Below, in pieces: positions 17,548 through 25,776 of a stretch of DNA of 64,000 nucleotides. The position numbers and the translations under genes were made by a program. The first letter of the stretch is position 1. The number at the start of each line of letters is the position of its first letter. Origin of the DNA: Corallococcus sp. AS-1-6 (lineage in GTDB: Bacteria > Myxococcota > Myxococcia > Myxococcales > Myxococcaceae); contig NZ_JAIQDE010000008.1 in NCBI RefSeq assembly GCF_020037015.1, forward strand, positions 186,001-250,000, in the 5' to 3' direction. A model generated the notes under the pieces. It made no database searches, was not told the DNA's origin, and saw only the letters and a program-made list of their open reading frames with translations.

Positions 17548-18867
17548 TCAGCGGTTGAAGACCATCATCCGCAGGAAGGCGCGGGGGTGGCGCGCGGCCC
17601 CATAGGAGATGGTGGCCAGCTCCACCGCCGCGGGCATCATGTCGTCCCGGTCGATGAGCGGATCCACCGCCGTCTCCTTGTGGGTGTTGAACCACTGCCG
17701 CCACTGCCGGGCCTCGTCCGCCGGCAGCGCGCCGGACAGCCGCTGGAGGTTGAGCAGCATCTCCAGCGCGATGCGGTTGCAGAACACCGCGTCCTCGTGC
17801 GCGGCGCTGGCGTCGCGCGCGTCCTCCACCGCGCGGGTGAGCGCGTCCCGGTCCCCGGTGGCCGCGTGGTACGCGAGCAGCGGCAGGGGCAGCCCCCGCG
17901 CGATGTCGAAGCCCATCTGCCCGTAGAAGCGCGGGTTGAAGTCGATGAGGAGGTACGAGTCCTTCGTCTGGATGAACTCCACCTCGAAGACGCCGTGGTA
18001 GCCCAGCTTCTTGCACAGCCGGGTGAGGCCCGCGACCAGGTCCGCGCGCAGCGGCGCGGACTCGAAGCAGACGCCCACGCCCAGGCGGCGCGGACGCTGG
18101 AGGACCTTCATCGCGGCGCGCGCCTCGAAGAGCTCGCCGGACTCGTCCACGAAGCCGGAGAGGCTGTAGATGCCCTCGGCGGCCTCCGGGTGGAACTCCT
18201 GCACCATGGGGTTGACCACCGCCGGGTCGAACTTCACGAGCATGGGCGCGTAGGTGTCCCGCGCGAACTCGCGGTACTCGCGCGCCAGGTCGTCCGGCGA
18301 GGACACCGGCTGCCCCTTGCGGTGCGTGGCGTGGAGGATCTGCGTGGTGGGCTTGAGCAGCACCGGGAAGTTCGCCTCGCGGCGCACCTGCTCCAGGTCC
18401 TCCTCGGACTGGGGGAACCAGGTGCGCGGCAGGTGCAGGCCCACCTCCGTGCCCACTTCATAGAGCCGGCGCTTGTTGAGCAGCCCGTACACCGCGTCCA
18501 CGCCCGGGTCGTAGAGGTGGAAGAGGTCCTCCAGCTTGGAGCGGTGCGCGGAGATGAGCCACGCCAGCTCATCGCTCGTCGGGTAGAGCACGTGCTTGAC
18601 GGGCTCGCGCAGGCCGAAGTCCACCAGCCACTGGAGGAAGGCCTCCGGCTGGGACTCCGGCGGGCACTGCACGCGGCGGCTGACGAAGCGCGAGTAGCTG
18701 GCCGGCCCCAACCGGCCGGTGTCCGCCACCGTCACGTCCACGCCGTGGCGGCCCAGACAGCGGGCGGCGGCCAGGGTGCCGTAGAAGTTGGCGGAGAACA
18801 GCAACGCGGGGGGCCGGGCCGCGATGACGGCCGCGGGGGCCTCATCGGAGTAGGCGGCCTCTTCCAT
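17548..18867 (-). CDS. ATP-grasp ligase-like protein
   Basis: A roughly 440-residue ATP-grasp protein: an N-terminal Rossmann-like part (PPALLFSANFYGTLAAARCLG), the ATP-binding half (EANFPVLLKPTT, then PMVQEFHP) and the metal-binding end VEFIQTKDSYLLIDFNPRFYGQ. Such enzymes join a carboxylate to an amine or thiol through an acylphosphate. I place the start at ATG 18867, preceded by GGAG at 6-9 bases. An in-frame ATG at 19047 would add 60 residues that begin like a secretion signal (MNRHLLTLLAAGLMASTSSA) and then a basic low-complexity linker; secretion would be odd for an ATP-dependent enzyme, but the longer form is possible. The gene converges on the PLP decarboxylase gene, 9 bases away. Confidence 0.83.
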   Translation of the reverse strand: MEEAAYSDEAPAAVIAARPPALLFSANFYGTLAAARCLGRHGVDVTVADTGRLGPASYSRFVSRRVQCPPESQPEAFLQWLVDFGLREPVKHVLYPTSDELAWLISAHRSKLEDLFHLYDPGVDAVYGLLNKRRLYEVGTEVGLHLPRTWFPQSEEDLEQVRREANFPVLLKPTTQILHATHRKGQPVSSPDDLAREYREFARDTYAPMLVKFDPAVVNPMVQEFHPEAAEGIYSLSGFVDESGELFEARAAMKVLQRPRRLGVGVCFESAPLRADLVAGLTRLCKKLGYHGVFEVEFIQTKDSYLLIDFNPRFYGQMGFDIARGLPLPLLAYHAATGDRDALTRAVEDARDASAAHEDAVFCNRIALEMLLNLQRLSGALPADEARQWRQWFNTHKETAVDPLIDRDDMMPAAVELATISYGAARHPRAFLRMMVFNR

Positions 18868-19170
18868 CTCTTGCTCCAGTTTCGCGGGGTCGGCCTCGCG
18901 GCGAGGGCGCGCCGAGGAACGACGGGATTGGCGGTGGGGGCGCTGTGACAGACGCCCTCCCCCGAAGTCGGGACTCGACGGGCCGGCGGCGGACGAGGTG
19001 CTTGCCATCAGCCCCGCGGCGAGAAGCGTCAGAAGGTGCCTGTTCATGTCGAGCCGTCTGCCTCTGGCGAATCGGGGGGCCGCCGGAAGCTCAATTCCCG
19101 ACAGAATACCTTTTCCGGGGGCACTTGGGACCGGCCCCTGAACGATTGCACCCCCAAGGGGTGACCGGGC

Positions 19171-19989
19171 TCACGCCGGAGTGCCGCCCGGCGGGCTCCA
19201 GCGCAGACAGCCCCGGGTCAGCAGCCACGCGTCGGTGGAGACCCCTGGGGTCGTTTGCGCGAGGCGCACGGCCGACTCGGCGAAGGCCTCCGGGGGCGCG
19301 GTGTGCCCCTCCGCGCGCGCGGCCCTCCATGCCGCCTCCCACGCCTGGAAGAAGGCGTGCATGGGGTCGCCCGGGCGGACGCGGCGGCGCAGGTCGCGAG
19401 GCAGCCAGTCGCGCAGGAGCAGCGGCGCGAAGCCCCGGGAGAAGTCGGTGTGGAAGAGGAGGCCCTCGCGCGTGGGGGCTTCCGCTTCGTGCGTCCGGCG
19501 CAGCAGGTGCGCCACCAGCACCGCGCCGTCCGTGTCGGAAGAGCCCTCCACGAGCAGCCCGCCGGGCAGCAGGTGCCGCGACATCGCTCGGTGGGCCTCC
19601 GGGATGCGCTCCGGCGGGCCCTGGCGCAGGAGGTTCATGGCGCGCACCAGGCGGGCGGGTTCGTCCGGTGACAGCGGGAGCGCGAAGCCGCCCTCGCGGA
19701 AGTGCGTGCGCGCGTCCGCGTGGTTTCGCGCGGCGGCCGAGGCGCGCTCGGGGTCCAGCTCCACGCCCACCACGGACAGCCCCGGGTTCAGCGCGCGGAA
19801 GGCGGTGGCGCTCTCCAGCGTGGTCCACGGCTGCTCACCGAAGCCCACGTCCACGAAGACAGCGCGGGCCCAGGGGCCGTCGTCGCGCGTGAGCAACGGG
19901 GCCTCGAAGTGGCAAAGGTACGCGTCCAGTGCGCGCAGGCGCCCTCGCGCGGTCCTCCCCCGGGTGTGGGCATCCAGCTCCTGAGCCAT
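19171..19989 (-). CDS. class I SAM-dependent methyltransferase-like protein
   Basis: A 272-aa protein with a Rossmann methyltransferase core: AVFVDVGFGEQPWTTLE as motif I, VVGVELDPERA as the acidic loop that holds the ribose of SAM, and LLPGGLLVEGSSD as the later core strand. A C-terminal region rich in Arg/Trp/Phe follows. The methyl acceptor is unknown. ATG at 19989 gives MAQELDAHTRG, with GGAGCG upstream; an in-frame extension to 20172 is less well supported. The 181-304 bases between this gene and the ATP-grasp gene (same strand, depending on the start chosen) hold nothing I can identify. The divergent secreted-protein gene starts at 20250. Confidence 0.72.
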   Translation of the reverse strand: MAQELDAHTRGRTARGRLRALDAYLCHFEAPLLTRDDGPWARAVFVDVGFGEQPWTTLESATAFRALNPGLSVVGVELDPERASAAARNHADARTHFREGGFALPLSPDEPARLVRAMNLLRQGPPERIPEAHRAMSRHLLPGGLLVEGSSDTDGAVLVAHLLRRTHEAEAPTREGLLFHTDFSRGFAPLLLRDWLPRDLRRRVRPGDPMHAFFQAWEAAWRAARAEGHTAPPEAFAESAVRLAQTTPGVSTDAWLLTRGCLRWSPPGGTPA

Positions 19990-20154
19990 GGGCACGACTT
20001 CGGCGCTCCGGGCCGGGGACGTCAAGCGTTCCCCTCGGATTGTAGCGCGGGACGTCATTGCCCGGCCCGCGCCGTAACACCGCAGGTCACACCCGCTGGC
20101 GCGGGCCCGGCGGGCTCGCCTCTGGAGCCAGGGGGAACACGGCCCGGAGAGGGA

Positions 20155-20171
20155 TTGGCATCTTCGCTGCA
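20155..20171 (+). promoter_or_regulatory. candidate sigma-54 promoter for the secreted-protein gene
   Basis: TTGGCATCTTCGCTGCA matches the -24/-12 pattern with exact GG-N10-GC spacing (GG 20157-20158, GC 20169-20170). Transcription would start near 20182, leaving a leader of about 68 bases before the ATG at 20250. It is the second such match in the window (see 14716). Confidence 0.45.
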
Positions 20172-20249
20172 CAGGGGGAGCCGCCGGTGTCGACGTCCCG
20201 TGACATCCGTGACCGCAGTCCCCTCCTAGAGATTGGTTCCCCGTCCCCC

Positions 20250-20876
20250 ATGAGCACTTCCCGTTTCGTGCGTTCCTCCCTCGTCGCCGCCCTCCTCCTC
20301 TCCGGCTCCGCCTTCGCGGGCGAGTCCCCGTACGCGTCGGCCGCCGCGGCCGCCTGCACCGAGCTCAAGGGCGAGCTGGTGCGGGGCGCGAAGGAGCAGG
20401 GCCTCTCGCTCAACGAGGCGGAGATCGGCACCCTCACCTCGGAGCAGGCCACCGTCGTGGCGACGAGCATCGCGGGCTACGAGAAGGTCCCCGCCGCGGA
20501 GTACGCGAAGGGCGTGGACGCGGCCTTCGTCTACATCGACTCGCCCGAGGCGGGCATCCCGGCGGGCCACTACCGCGTGAACGTCCGCGCCCGGCCGGAA
20601 GACATCCAGGTGGGCAAGTACAAGGCCATCGCCAGCCTCATCGACAAGGACGGCAAGGAGGTCGCGCAGCGCGCGACGGTCATCGAGACCTTCCCCTCCG
20701 CGATGAAGCCCGCGGGCTACGGCTCGCCGATGACGGTGGGCATCCAGCAGCACACCATCAACGACTGGAACCTCACGCGCTTCCGCAAGACCATCATCGT
20801 CATCATCGTGCACTCGTGGGGCGTCACGGTCATCGACCTGTTCGGCACGGACTACAGCAGCTACTACGGCTTCTAG
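20250..20876 (+). CDS. secreted protein of unknown function, 208 aa
   Basis: The protein has a standard signal peptide (MSTSRFVRSSLVAALLLSGS, cleavage after AFA near residue 23). The mature part has a helical Ala-rich start with one Cys, then beta-rich segments (HYRVNVRARPED) and an odd hydrophobic segment TIIVIIVHSWGVTVIDLF followed by a Tyr/Ser tail DYSSYYGF. I do not recognise a family. ATG at 20250 is placed directly before the signal peptide although no strong ribosome-binding site is seen. A sigma-54-like promoter lies 80-95 bases upstream, and a strong terminator follows at 20889, so it appears to be a single-gene unit. The late hydrophobic segment could anchor it or pack in a beta structure. 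Confidence 0.75.
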   Translation: MSTSRFVRSSLVAALLLSGSAFAGESPYASAAAAACTELKGELVRGAKEQGLSLNEAEIGTLTSEQATVVATSIAGYEKVPAAEYAKGVDAAFVYIDSPEAGIPAGHYRVNVRARPEDIQVGKYKAIASLIDKDGKEVAQRATVIETFPSAMKPAGYGSPMTVGIQQHTINDWNLTRFRKTIIVIIVHSWGVTVIDLFGTDYSSYYGF

Positions 20877-20888
20877 TTCCGCGCTCCG

Positions 20889-20925
20889 CCGCCGGGAGCC
20901 CCACGGGTTCCCGGCGGTGCGATTT
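20889..20925 (+). terminator. intrinsic terminator after the secreted-protein gene
   Basis: CCGCCGGGAGCC (20889-20900) pairs with GGTTCCCGGCGG (20906-20917) over 12 bp with one G-U pair and a CCACG loop, then TGCGATTTT. It begins 12 bases after the stop codon. Confidence 0.75.
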
Positions 20926-20961
20926 TCGTCCCATCCGCGGCGCACCTAGAGTGTGGGGTTC

Positions 20962-21999
20962 GTGAGCCCTCCGTCCGCGACCTGTCCCCGCTGTGGCGCC
21001 CCCCGCGTGGCGGGGCCCGAGTGCCCGGCGTGCGGCGTCATCTACCTGCGCGCGGAAGCACGCGCCGCCACCCGTCAGGCCGAGGCCCGCGACCGCGAGG
21101 CCCGTGAAGCCGCGCAGCGGGAGTCCGAGGACCAGCGGGCCGCCCTGCGCGAGGCGCTGGAGGCGCACACCGTCCCCACGTTCGCGTCGCCCCTGGCCGC
21201 GGCCCGACCCGCGACAGAGCCCTCCACGGAGGGCATCACCTTCCACCCGGGCGGTGAGCTGAGCGATGGCGCCCTGGAGGCGCGGCTGCGGCTGGCGGTG
21301 CTCCCCGTGGCGCTCGTCGGCGCGTGGTTCGCGGTCCAGTCGCCCTTCTTCCACTTCCTGATTCGCACCTTCCTCACCATGCCGGTGCATGAGCTGGGGC
21401 ACGCCGTCACCGCCTGGTTCTGCGGCTACAGCGCCACGCCCACGCTCTGGGTGACCCACGTGTCGCCGGAGCGCTCGACGTTCGTGGTCCTCCTGCTGTC
21501 GGGCCTGCTGGGCGCGCTCGTGTGGCAGGGCTGGAAGCGCCGCCGGTGGGCGTGGATGGGCGTGGGCGCGGTGCTGCTCGCGGCGCTGGGGGCGGGCCGG
21601 TTCGGCCTCACCGCCGTCCAGGCCCGCGCCCTCATCTACTTCGGCGGCGACGCGGGCCGGATGGTGCTGGGCACCCTGCTGATGGCCACGTTCTTCGTGC
21701 CGCCGGGCCACTACCTCCACCGGCACCAACTGCGCTGGGGGTTCGTCGTCATCGGCGCGGCGGCGCTCATGGACAGCTTCGAGATGTGGTGGGCGGCCCG
21801 CACCCACGTGGACCGCATCCCCTTCGGCCGCGTCGAGGGCGCGGGCCTCAGCGACCCCAGCGCCCTGGTGGACGTGTACGGCTGGAACATCAGCCGCGTC
21901 ATCCACTGGAACGTGAACGTGGGCCTCGCGTGCCTCGCCGCGCTGGCCGCGCTCTACCTCGTCTCCCTCTGGCGTGCCCGCGACGTGCTGCGCGGCTGA
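20962..21999 (+). CDS. zinc-ribbon membrane metallopeptidase-like protein (M50-like HExxH)
   Basis: About 345 residues. A zinc ribbon opens the protein (CPRCGAP, then CPACGVIYL), followed by a charged coiled-coil-like segment (RQAEARDREAREAAQ) and five or six membrane helices. The motif MPVHELGHAVTAWFCG within the second helix has the HExxH of intramembrane M50-type peptidases; a distal membrane Asp is plausible (LMDSFEMWW) but not certain. If active, it would cleave membrane proteins in regulated proteolysis. GTG at 20962 is chosen; GTG at 20953 would add three residues. The last 46 bases overlap the 3' end of the convergent MBL-fold gene. Confidence 0.72.
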   Translation: MSPPSATCPRCGAPRVAGPECPACGVIYLRAEARAATRQAEARDREAREAAQRESEDQRAALREALEAHTVPTFASPLAAARPATEPSTEGITFHPGGELSDGALEARLRLAVLPVALVGAWFAVQSPFFHFLIRTFLTMPVHELGHAVTAWFCGYSATPTLWVTHVSPERSTFVVLLLSGLLGALVWQGWKRRRWAWMGVGAVLLAALGAGRFGLTAVQARALIYFGGDAGRMVLGTLLMATFFVPPGHYLHRHQLRWGFVVIGAAALMDSFEMWWAARTHVDRIPFGRVEGAGLSDPSALVDVYGWNISRVIHWNVNVGLACLAALAALYLVSLWRARDVLRG

Positions 22000-23546
22000 G
22001 GCGCGGCGTCGCGCCAGTTCCCGAAGGGCCACTCGAAGCCCGGCGTGCTCAGCACCTCCGGCTTGCGCGCGCCCCGCCAGCGCAGGGCCTCGCCGGGCCG
22101 CAGCAGGAGCGCCTCGGGCCCCTCGCCCCGGGCCTTGCGCACCTCGGCCAGCCGCTCCGGATAGGGGTCCGCGTCCGGGTTCTCGTCCATGTTGCTCGCG
22201 CCCTCGACGGGCTCGCCTGGATAGCCGGCGTAGCGCGGGCCCATGCCCTCGCGCCAGTACCAGGGGGCGCCGCCGTCCGCGCAGGGCACCACGTAGCGCG
22301 CGCCCAGCAGCTCGCCGTAGCGCAGCGCCTCCTCCGGGCCCGCCATCAGGCGCTGCGGCGTGGTGAGCGCGTCGCGCGGCACGTTGACGAGGAAGGCATC
22401 CAGCGTGGTGAAGCCGAAGAAGATGGGCGGCAGCCGGAAGCCGCGCACGCCGCAGAAGAGCACGTCCACCGGCCCCTGCTGCTTGCGCACGCGGCGGCAC
22501 ACCGCGGCCATGTCCCCGCGCACGTCATGGCCCGCGTCCGCGAAGAAGGCGGCGGAGAAGTCCTGCGAGCGCACGAGCCACGTGTTCCCCTCGTTGTAGA
22601 GGTCCGGGTGCGGCCCCTCGCCGTCGGTGGGCTGCTCGCCGTGGAAGGGCAGCGCGTGCACCGTCACGTCGCCCACCTGCCGCGTCTCGCCCCAGCGGAG
22701 GGGCTCCACGCGCGTGAAGCCCAACTGCTTCAGCCGCAGCGCGCAGTCCGTGGAGAAGAGGCTCTCGCGCGCCACCGCCGGCACGAAGATGCGCGTGTCG
22801 CGAGGCAGGGGCAGCAGCGAGCCCAGGTGGAAGTGGTCCCCGTGGGAATGGGTGATGACCACGGCGTCCACCCGGCCCAGGTCCGACGCCTGCAACGCCC
22901 CGTAGCCGGGCAGGTCCGCCTCGCCCGTGGGGCGGAAGTACGGGTCCACCAGCACGCGCCCTTCCCTGCCCGACACCAGCACCGTGTTGTGCCCCACGAA
23001 GAGGGCGCCCGGCCCCGGCACGTCCACCGGCCCCGCGTGGCGCACGAGCCAGCCGGCCTGCGACAGGTCGCCGAGCAGCTCGCCCACGACGGGCGCGGTG
23101 GCCAGCGCGCGCAGCTCCTCCCGGGTCGCGCCGCGGGCGAGCGCCGCGAACAGGTCCGCCACCCCGGGCCAGTCCTTCGCGCGCACCGGCACGTCCAGCC
23201 CCAGCGAGCCCTGGCGCAGGTGCAGCACGCGCGGGCGGTGGCGCAGCGGATCCGGGAAGAGGACGTCCTCGCGCAGCACGCGCCGGCCCATGCGCCGCTT
23301 CGTGCCCTGGCAGAGCGCGGCGTAGCGGGGCGTGTCCTCCAGCCAGCGGATGAGCGCGTCCGCTTCGCGCAGCGCGCCCTCGCGGCCCAGCGCGGCGATG
23401 TGGCGCTTCAGCGGCACCTGCGCGCGGCGCACGGGGCGCGCGGTGGGCCCCTGGATGCTGCACCCCAGGTCCTCGTGGTGGTCGGCCTCCGTGCGGGCGG
23501 AGGCGAGGACGGCCAGGCTGACGCCGCGGTGCAGGGTGAATCGCAT
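21954..23546 (-). CDS. metallo-beta-lactamase-fold hydrolase with N-terminal extension
   Basis: A 530-aa protein. Residues about 1-175 are an Arg/Leu-rich helical extension of unknown role; then a metallo-beta-lactamase domain follows: GHNTVLVSGREGRVLVDP, the metal motif VVITHSHGDHFHLG (HxHxDH), ALPFHGEQP and FFADAGHDV. The layout is closer to the UlaG/RomA type of MBL hydrolases, which act on phosphodiesters, lactones or N-acyl lipids, than to beta-lactamases. ATG at 23546 (MRFTLHRGVSLAV) is the clear start; upstream in frame the sequence reads as non-coding. Its end overlaps the zinc-ribbon peptidase gene by 46 bases, so the C-terminal 14 residues are coded opposite that gene. Confidence 0.82.
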   Translation of the reverse strand: MRFTLHRGVSLAVLASARTEADHHEDLGCSIQGPTARPVRRAQVPLKRHIAALGREGALREADALIRWLEDTPRYAALCQGTKRRMGRRVLREDVLFPDPLRHRPRVLHLRQGSLGLDVPVRAKDWPGVADLFAALARGATREELRALATAPVVGELLGDLSQAGWLVRHAGPVDVPGPGALFVGHNTVLVSGREGRVLVDPYFRPTGEADLPGYGALQASDLGRVDAVVITHSHGDHFHLGSLLPLPRDTRIFVPAVARESLFSTDCALRLKQLGFTRVEPLRWGETRQVGDVTVHALPFHGEQPTDGEGPHPDLYNEGNTWLVRSQDFSAAFFADAGHDVRGDMAAVCRRVRKQQGPVDVLFCGVRGFRLPPIFFGFTTLDAFLVNVPRDALTTPQRLMAGPEEALRYGELLGARYVVPCADGGAPWYWREGMGPRYAGYPGEPVEGASNMDENPDADPYPERLAEVRKARGEGPEALLLRPGEALRWRGARKPEVLSTPGFEWPFGNWRDAAPQPRSTSRARQRETR

Positions 23547-23673
23547 GGCGTGCGACGTCGCATGGCGCCCGGGCCTTCGCAAGGGGTTGCGCTTCTTGCG
23601 ACCGGCCGCCGGGCCGCCCGCGCCCGTGCGGGTTGTGGGCGGCCCAGGGAGGCCGGTACCCTCCCCCGCACCC

Positions 23674-25521
23674 ATGGCCCACCCCGCCGAGCCGCTCCCG
23701 CCGGAGCCTTCCGTCCCCCTGTCCTCCGTGCCCGACGCCGTCGCGCCGCGCTTCCGCTTCCTCCCCGCGGTCGGCACGTGGAAGTACCACCTGCTGCTCG
23801 CGTCGGTGGCCATCTTCTTCCTGGGCCCCCTGGGCGGCGTGGCCGCGTCGTACATGAACTTCAGCCTGGGCTTCTTCGTCGCCAGCCAGGTGCTGTCCGG
23901 CATCCTGGGCAGCGTCGTCACCTACGGCTACGGCGCGGAGGGCAAGCACGGCGCCAACTACATGCAGACGATGGCCGCGTCCGTGGCCTCGCTGTGCGCC
24001 ATGTCCGTGCTCATCCAGTCCATGGTGTGGCTGGGCATGCCCCAGCCGCCCGCGTGGCAGTTGATGCTCTTCGTGGGGTGCGTGGGCATGTTCGGCGTGG
24101 GCGTGGGCATGCTCTACACGCCGCTGCTCGTGGACCGGCTCCAGTTGGACTACCCGTCCGGCTACGCGGTGGCCAACATCCTGCGGGCGCTCACGGACAA
24201 GCGCCTGCTCAAGGCCTCCATCGCGAAGCTGGGCGGCGGCACCGGCCTGGGCATCCTGGCCGCGTGGCTCACGGAGAAGGTGGCCGCGGTCGCCGCGCTG
24301 GGCGTGAGCAGCTCCACTGTGGGCGCCGGCATGGTGGTGGGCAGCCGCATCACCGTGCCCGCCATGCTCATGGGCCTCATCGGCTACGCCATCACGCCCT
24401 TCCTGACGAGCATCGGGTGGCTGGGGCCGGGGGATCCGTACCGGAAGATCGGCTTCCTCATCTCGCTGGCGATGATCTGCGGCGCGGCGCTGGTGGACCT
24501 GTCGCTGCTCGCGGTGCAGGCGGTGGACCGCATCCGGGGGCGCGCGCAGGCCCCCGCGGACACCGAGCCCGCGTGGAAGAAGGTCAACGTGCCCCGGCTC
24601 ATCGCCTGGGTGGTGGGCTGGGGCGCGGCCGTCGTCGTGGTGGCCACGCAGGTGCTGCACCAGCCCCCGGGCTTCATCCTCTTCGGGCTCGTGCTGTCGC
24701 TCTTGTTCGTGCTCATCAACGGCATCGCCTACGGCATCAGCGACAACAACCCCATCTCCAGCGCCTTCGTGGTGTCGGTGCTGCTGATGTCGCTGCTGGG
24801 CCTGAAGGATCCGCTGGTGGGGCTGATGGCGTCCTCCATCCTGCTCATCTCCACGTCGGTGGGCTGCGACATGCAGCAGGACCGCTCCACCGGGTGGCGC
24901 CTGGGCACCAACCGCGTGGTGCAGTTCCGCTACCAGGTGCTGGGCATCTTCATGGGCGCGGTGCTGTGCGTGGTGCTGGCGCGCGTCTTCATGGGCGCGT
25001 ACCCGGTGCTGTCCGTCAACCAGTTGGACCACCCGGACGTGAAGGTGGCCCAGTGGAGCTCCGCGATGACGTACAAGTTCGTGGGCGCCATCCGCGACCT
25101 GGGCACGCTGTCCGCGCACAAGGTGACGGCGCTGCTCGTGGGCCTGTGCATCGGCTTCACGCTGGAGGTCATCCGCAAGGTGGTGCGCCGCCGCCCCGCG
25201 TACCTGCGCTACGTGCAGGGCTCGCGCACGGGGTTCGGCGTGGGATGGACCCTGGACTCGCTGGTGCTGGCCAGCCCCTACGCGCTCGCGTTCGGCGGCT
25301 TCATCGCGCTGCCCGCGGCCATCTGGTTCGGCGTGGGCGGCGTCCTCACGTCCGTCTTCAACACCGTGTCCAAGCGCTTCCGCAAGGAGCCCGCGCCCGG
25401 TGAGGCGGTGCTGCCGGAGGACATGAGCACCATGTCGCTGGTGGGCGGCGGCCTCATCGCGGGCGAGTCGCTCTTCTACCTCTTCGTGGGGCTCGCCGGC
25501 CTGCTGTCCCTGTTGGGCTGA
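23674..25521 (+). CDS. OPT-family oligopeptide/metal-complex transporter
   Basis: A 615-aa inner-membrane protein with about 14-15 hydrophobic helices, the size and topology of the oligopeptide transporter (OPT) superfamily. Family-like segments include ASYMNFSLGFFVASQVLSG, LDYPSGYAVANILRAL (the conserved P-S/T-G-x-A-xA-N motif), TVPAMLMGLIGYAI and ISDNNPISSAFVVSVLLMS. Members import small peptides or metal-chelator complexes, driven by protons. The cytoplasmic N-terminus (residues 1-28) is Pro-rich. ATG at 23674 is 127 bases from the divergent MBL gene start. The substrate cannot be told; no peptidase or siderophore gene lies beside it. Confidence 0.87.
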   Translation: MAHPAEPLPPEPSVPLSSVPDAVAPRFRFLPAVGTWKYHLLLASVAIFFLGPLGGVAASYMNFSLGFFVASQVLSGILGSVVTYGYGAEGKHGANYMQTMAASVASLCAMSVLIQSMVWLGMPQPPAWQLMLFVGCVGMFGVGVGMLYTPLLVDRLQLDYPSGYAVANILRALTDKRLLKASIAKLGGGTGLGILAAWLTEKVAAVAALGVSSSTVGAGMVVGSRITVPAMLMGLIGYAITPFLTSIGWLGPGDPYRKIGFLISLAMICGAALVDLSLLAVQAVDRIRGRAQAPADTEPAWKKVNVPRLIAWVVGWGAAVVVVATQVLHQPPGFILFGLVLSLLFVLINGIAYGISDNNPISSAFVVSVLLMSLLGLKDPLVGLMASSILLISTSVGCDMQQDRSTGWRLGTNRVVQFRYQVLGIFMGAVLCVVLARVFMGAYPVLSVNQLDHPDVKVAQWSSAMTYKFVGAIRDLGTLSAHKVTALLVGLCIGFTLEVIRKVVRRRPAYLRYVQGSRTGFGVGWTLDSLVLASPYALAFGGFIALPAAIWFGVGGVLTSVFNTVSKRFRKEPAPGEAVLPEDMSTMSLVGGGLIAGESLFYLFVGLAGLLSLLG

Positions 25522-25581
25522 AGGCGTCCTGTCCCGGAGCACGGCTTGACTTTCCGTGCCTCCGGGAGCACTTGTTGTCGC

Positions 25582-25665
25582 GTGAGCCTCGTCATCCACA
25601 CCACCGCGACCACGACCACCACCGCTTCGGCGGGCGTGGGTGCGGTGCGCGTGTCGGTGGACTGA
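25582..25665 (+). CDS. threonine-rich leader peptide (27 aa)
   Basis: GTG at 25582 opens a 27-codon frame ending TGA 25663-25665. Its core is HTTATTTTTAS: seven Thr codons among eight consecutive codons (25600-25623). It lies upstream of a threonyl-tRNA synthetase-like gene and is followed by mutually exclusive hairpins (25645-25714). This is the arrangement of amino-acid attenuators such as the E. coli thr leader, where ribosome stalling at Thr codons signals low charged tRNA-Thr. A GGGAG at 25564-25568 is rather far (13 bases) to be its ribosome-binding site. A competing His-rich frame over the same bases runs through without a stop into the synthetase gene and looks like a shadow. Confidence 0.6.
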   Translation: MSLVIHTTATTTTTASAGVGAVRVSVD

Positions 25666-25714
25666 CGAGCGCACGGTTTTCCGCCCCGCCGAGTTCCGGC
25701 CGGGGCGACCGTGC
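25645..25714 (+). promoter_or_regulatory. attenuator-like alternative hairpins before the ThrRS-like gene
   Basis: Terminator-like form: GCACGGT (25671-25677) pairs with ACCGTGC (25708-25714), continuing inward as CGCCCCG (25682-25688) with CGGGGCG (25701-25707), 14 bp in all with a 4-base bulge. Competing form: GTGCGC (25645-25650) can pair with GCGCAC (25669-25674), which uses the same bases as the left arm of the first stem. A ribosome stalled on the Thr codons would leave 25645-25650 free and favour the second form. No T run follows, so termination may need Rho, or control may act on translation. A TTGACT at 25546-25551 could be the -35 box. Confidence 0.55.
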
Positions 25715-25776
25715 AACCTCACACGCCCCGTGTCCGGCCCCGGCTGCTTCATCCCGACCGACACACGGAGACGACC

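Noticed and set aside
18868-19047. Signal-peptide-like extension of the ATP-grasp protein
   Set aside because: ATG 18867 has GGAG at good spacing and an ATP-dependent ligase should be cytoplasmic; kept as an alternative in the feature entry.
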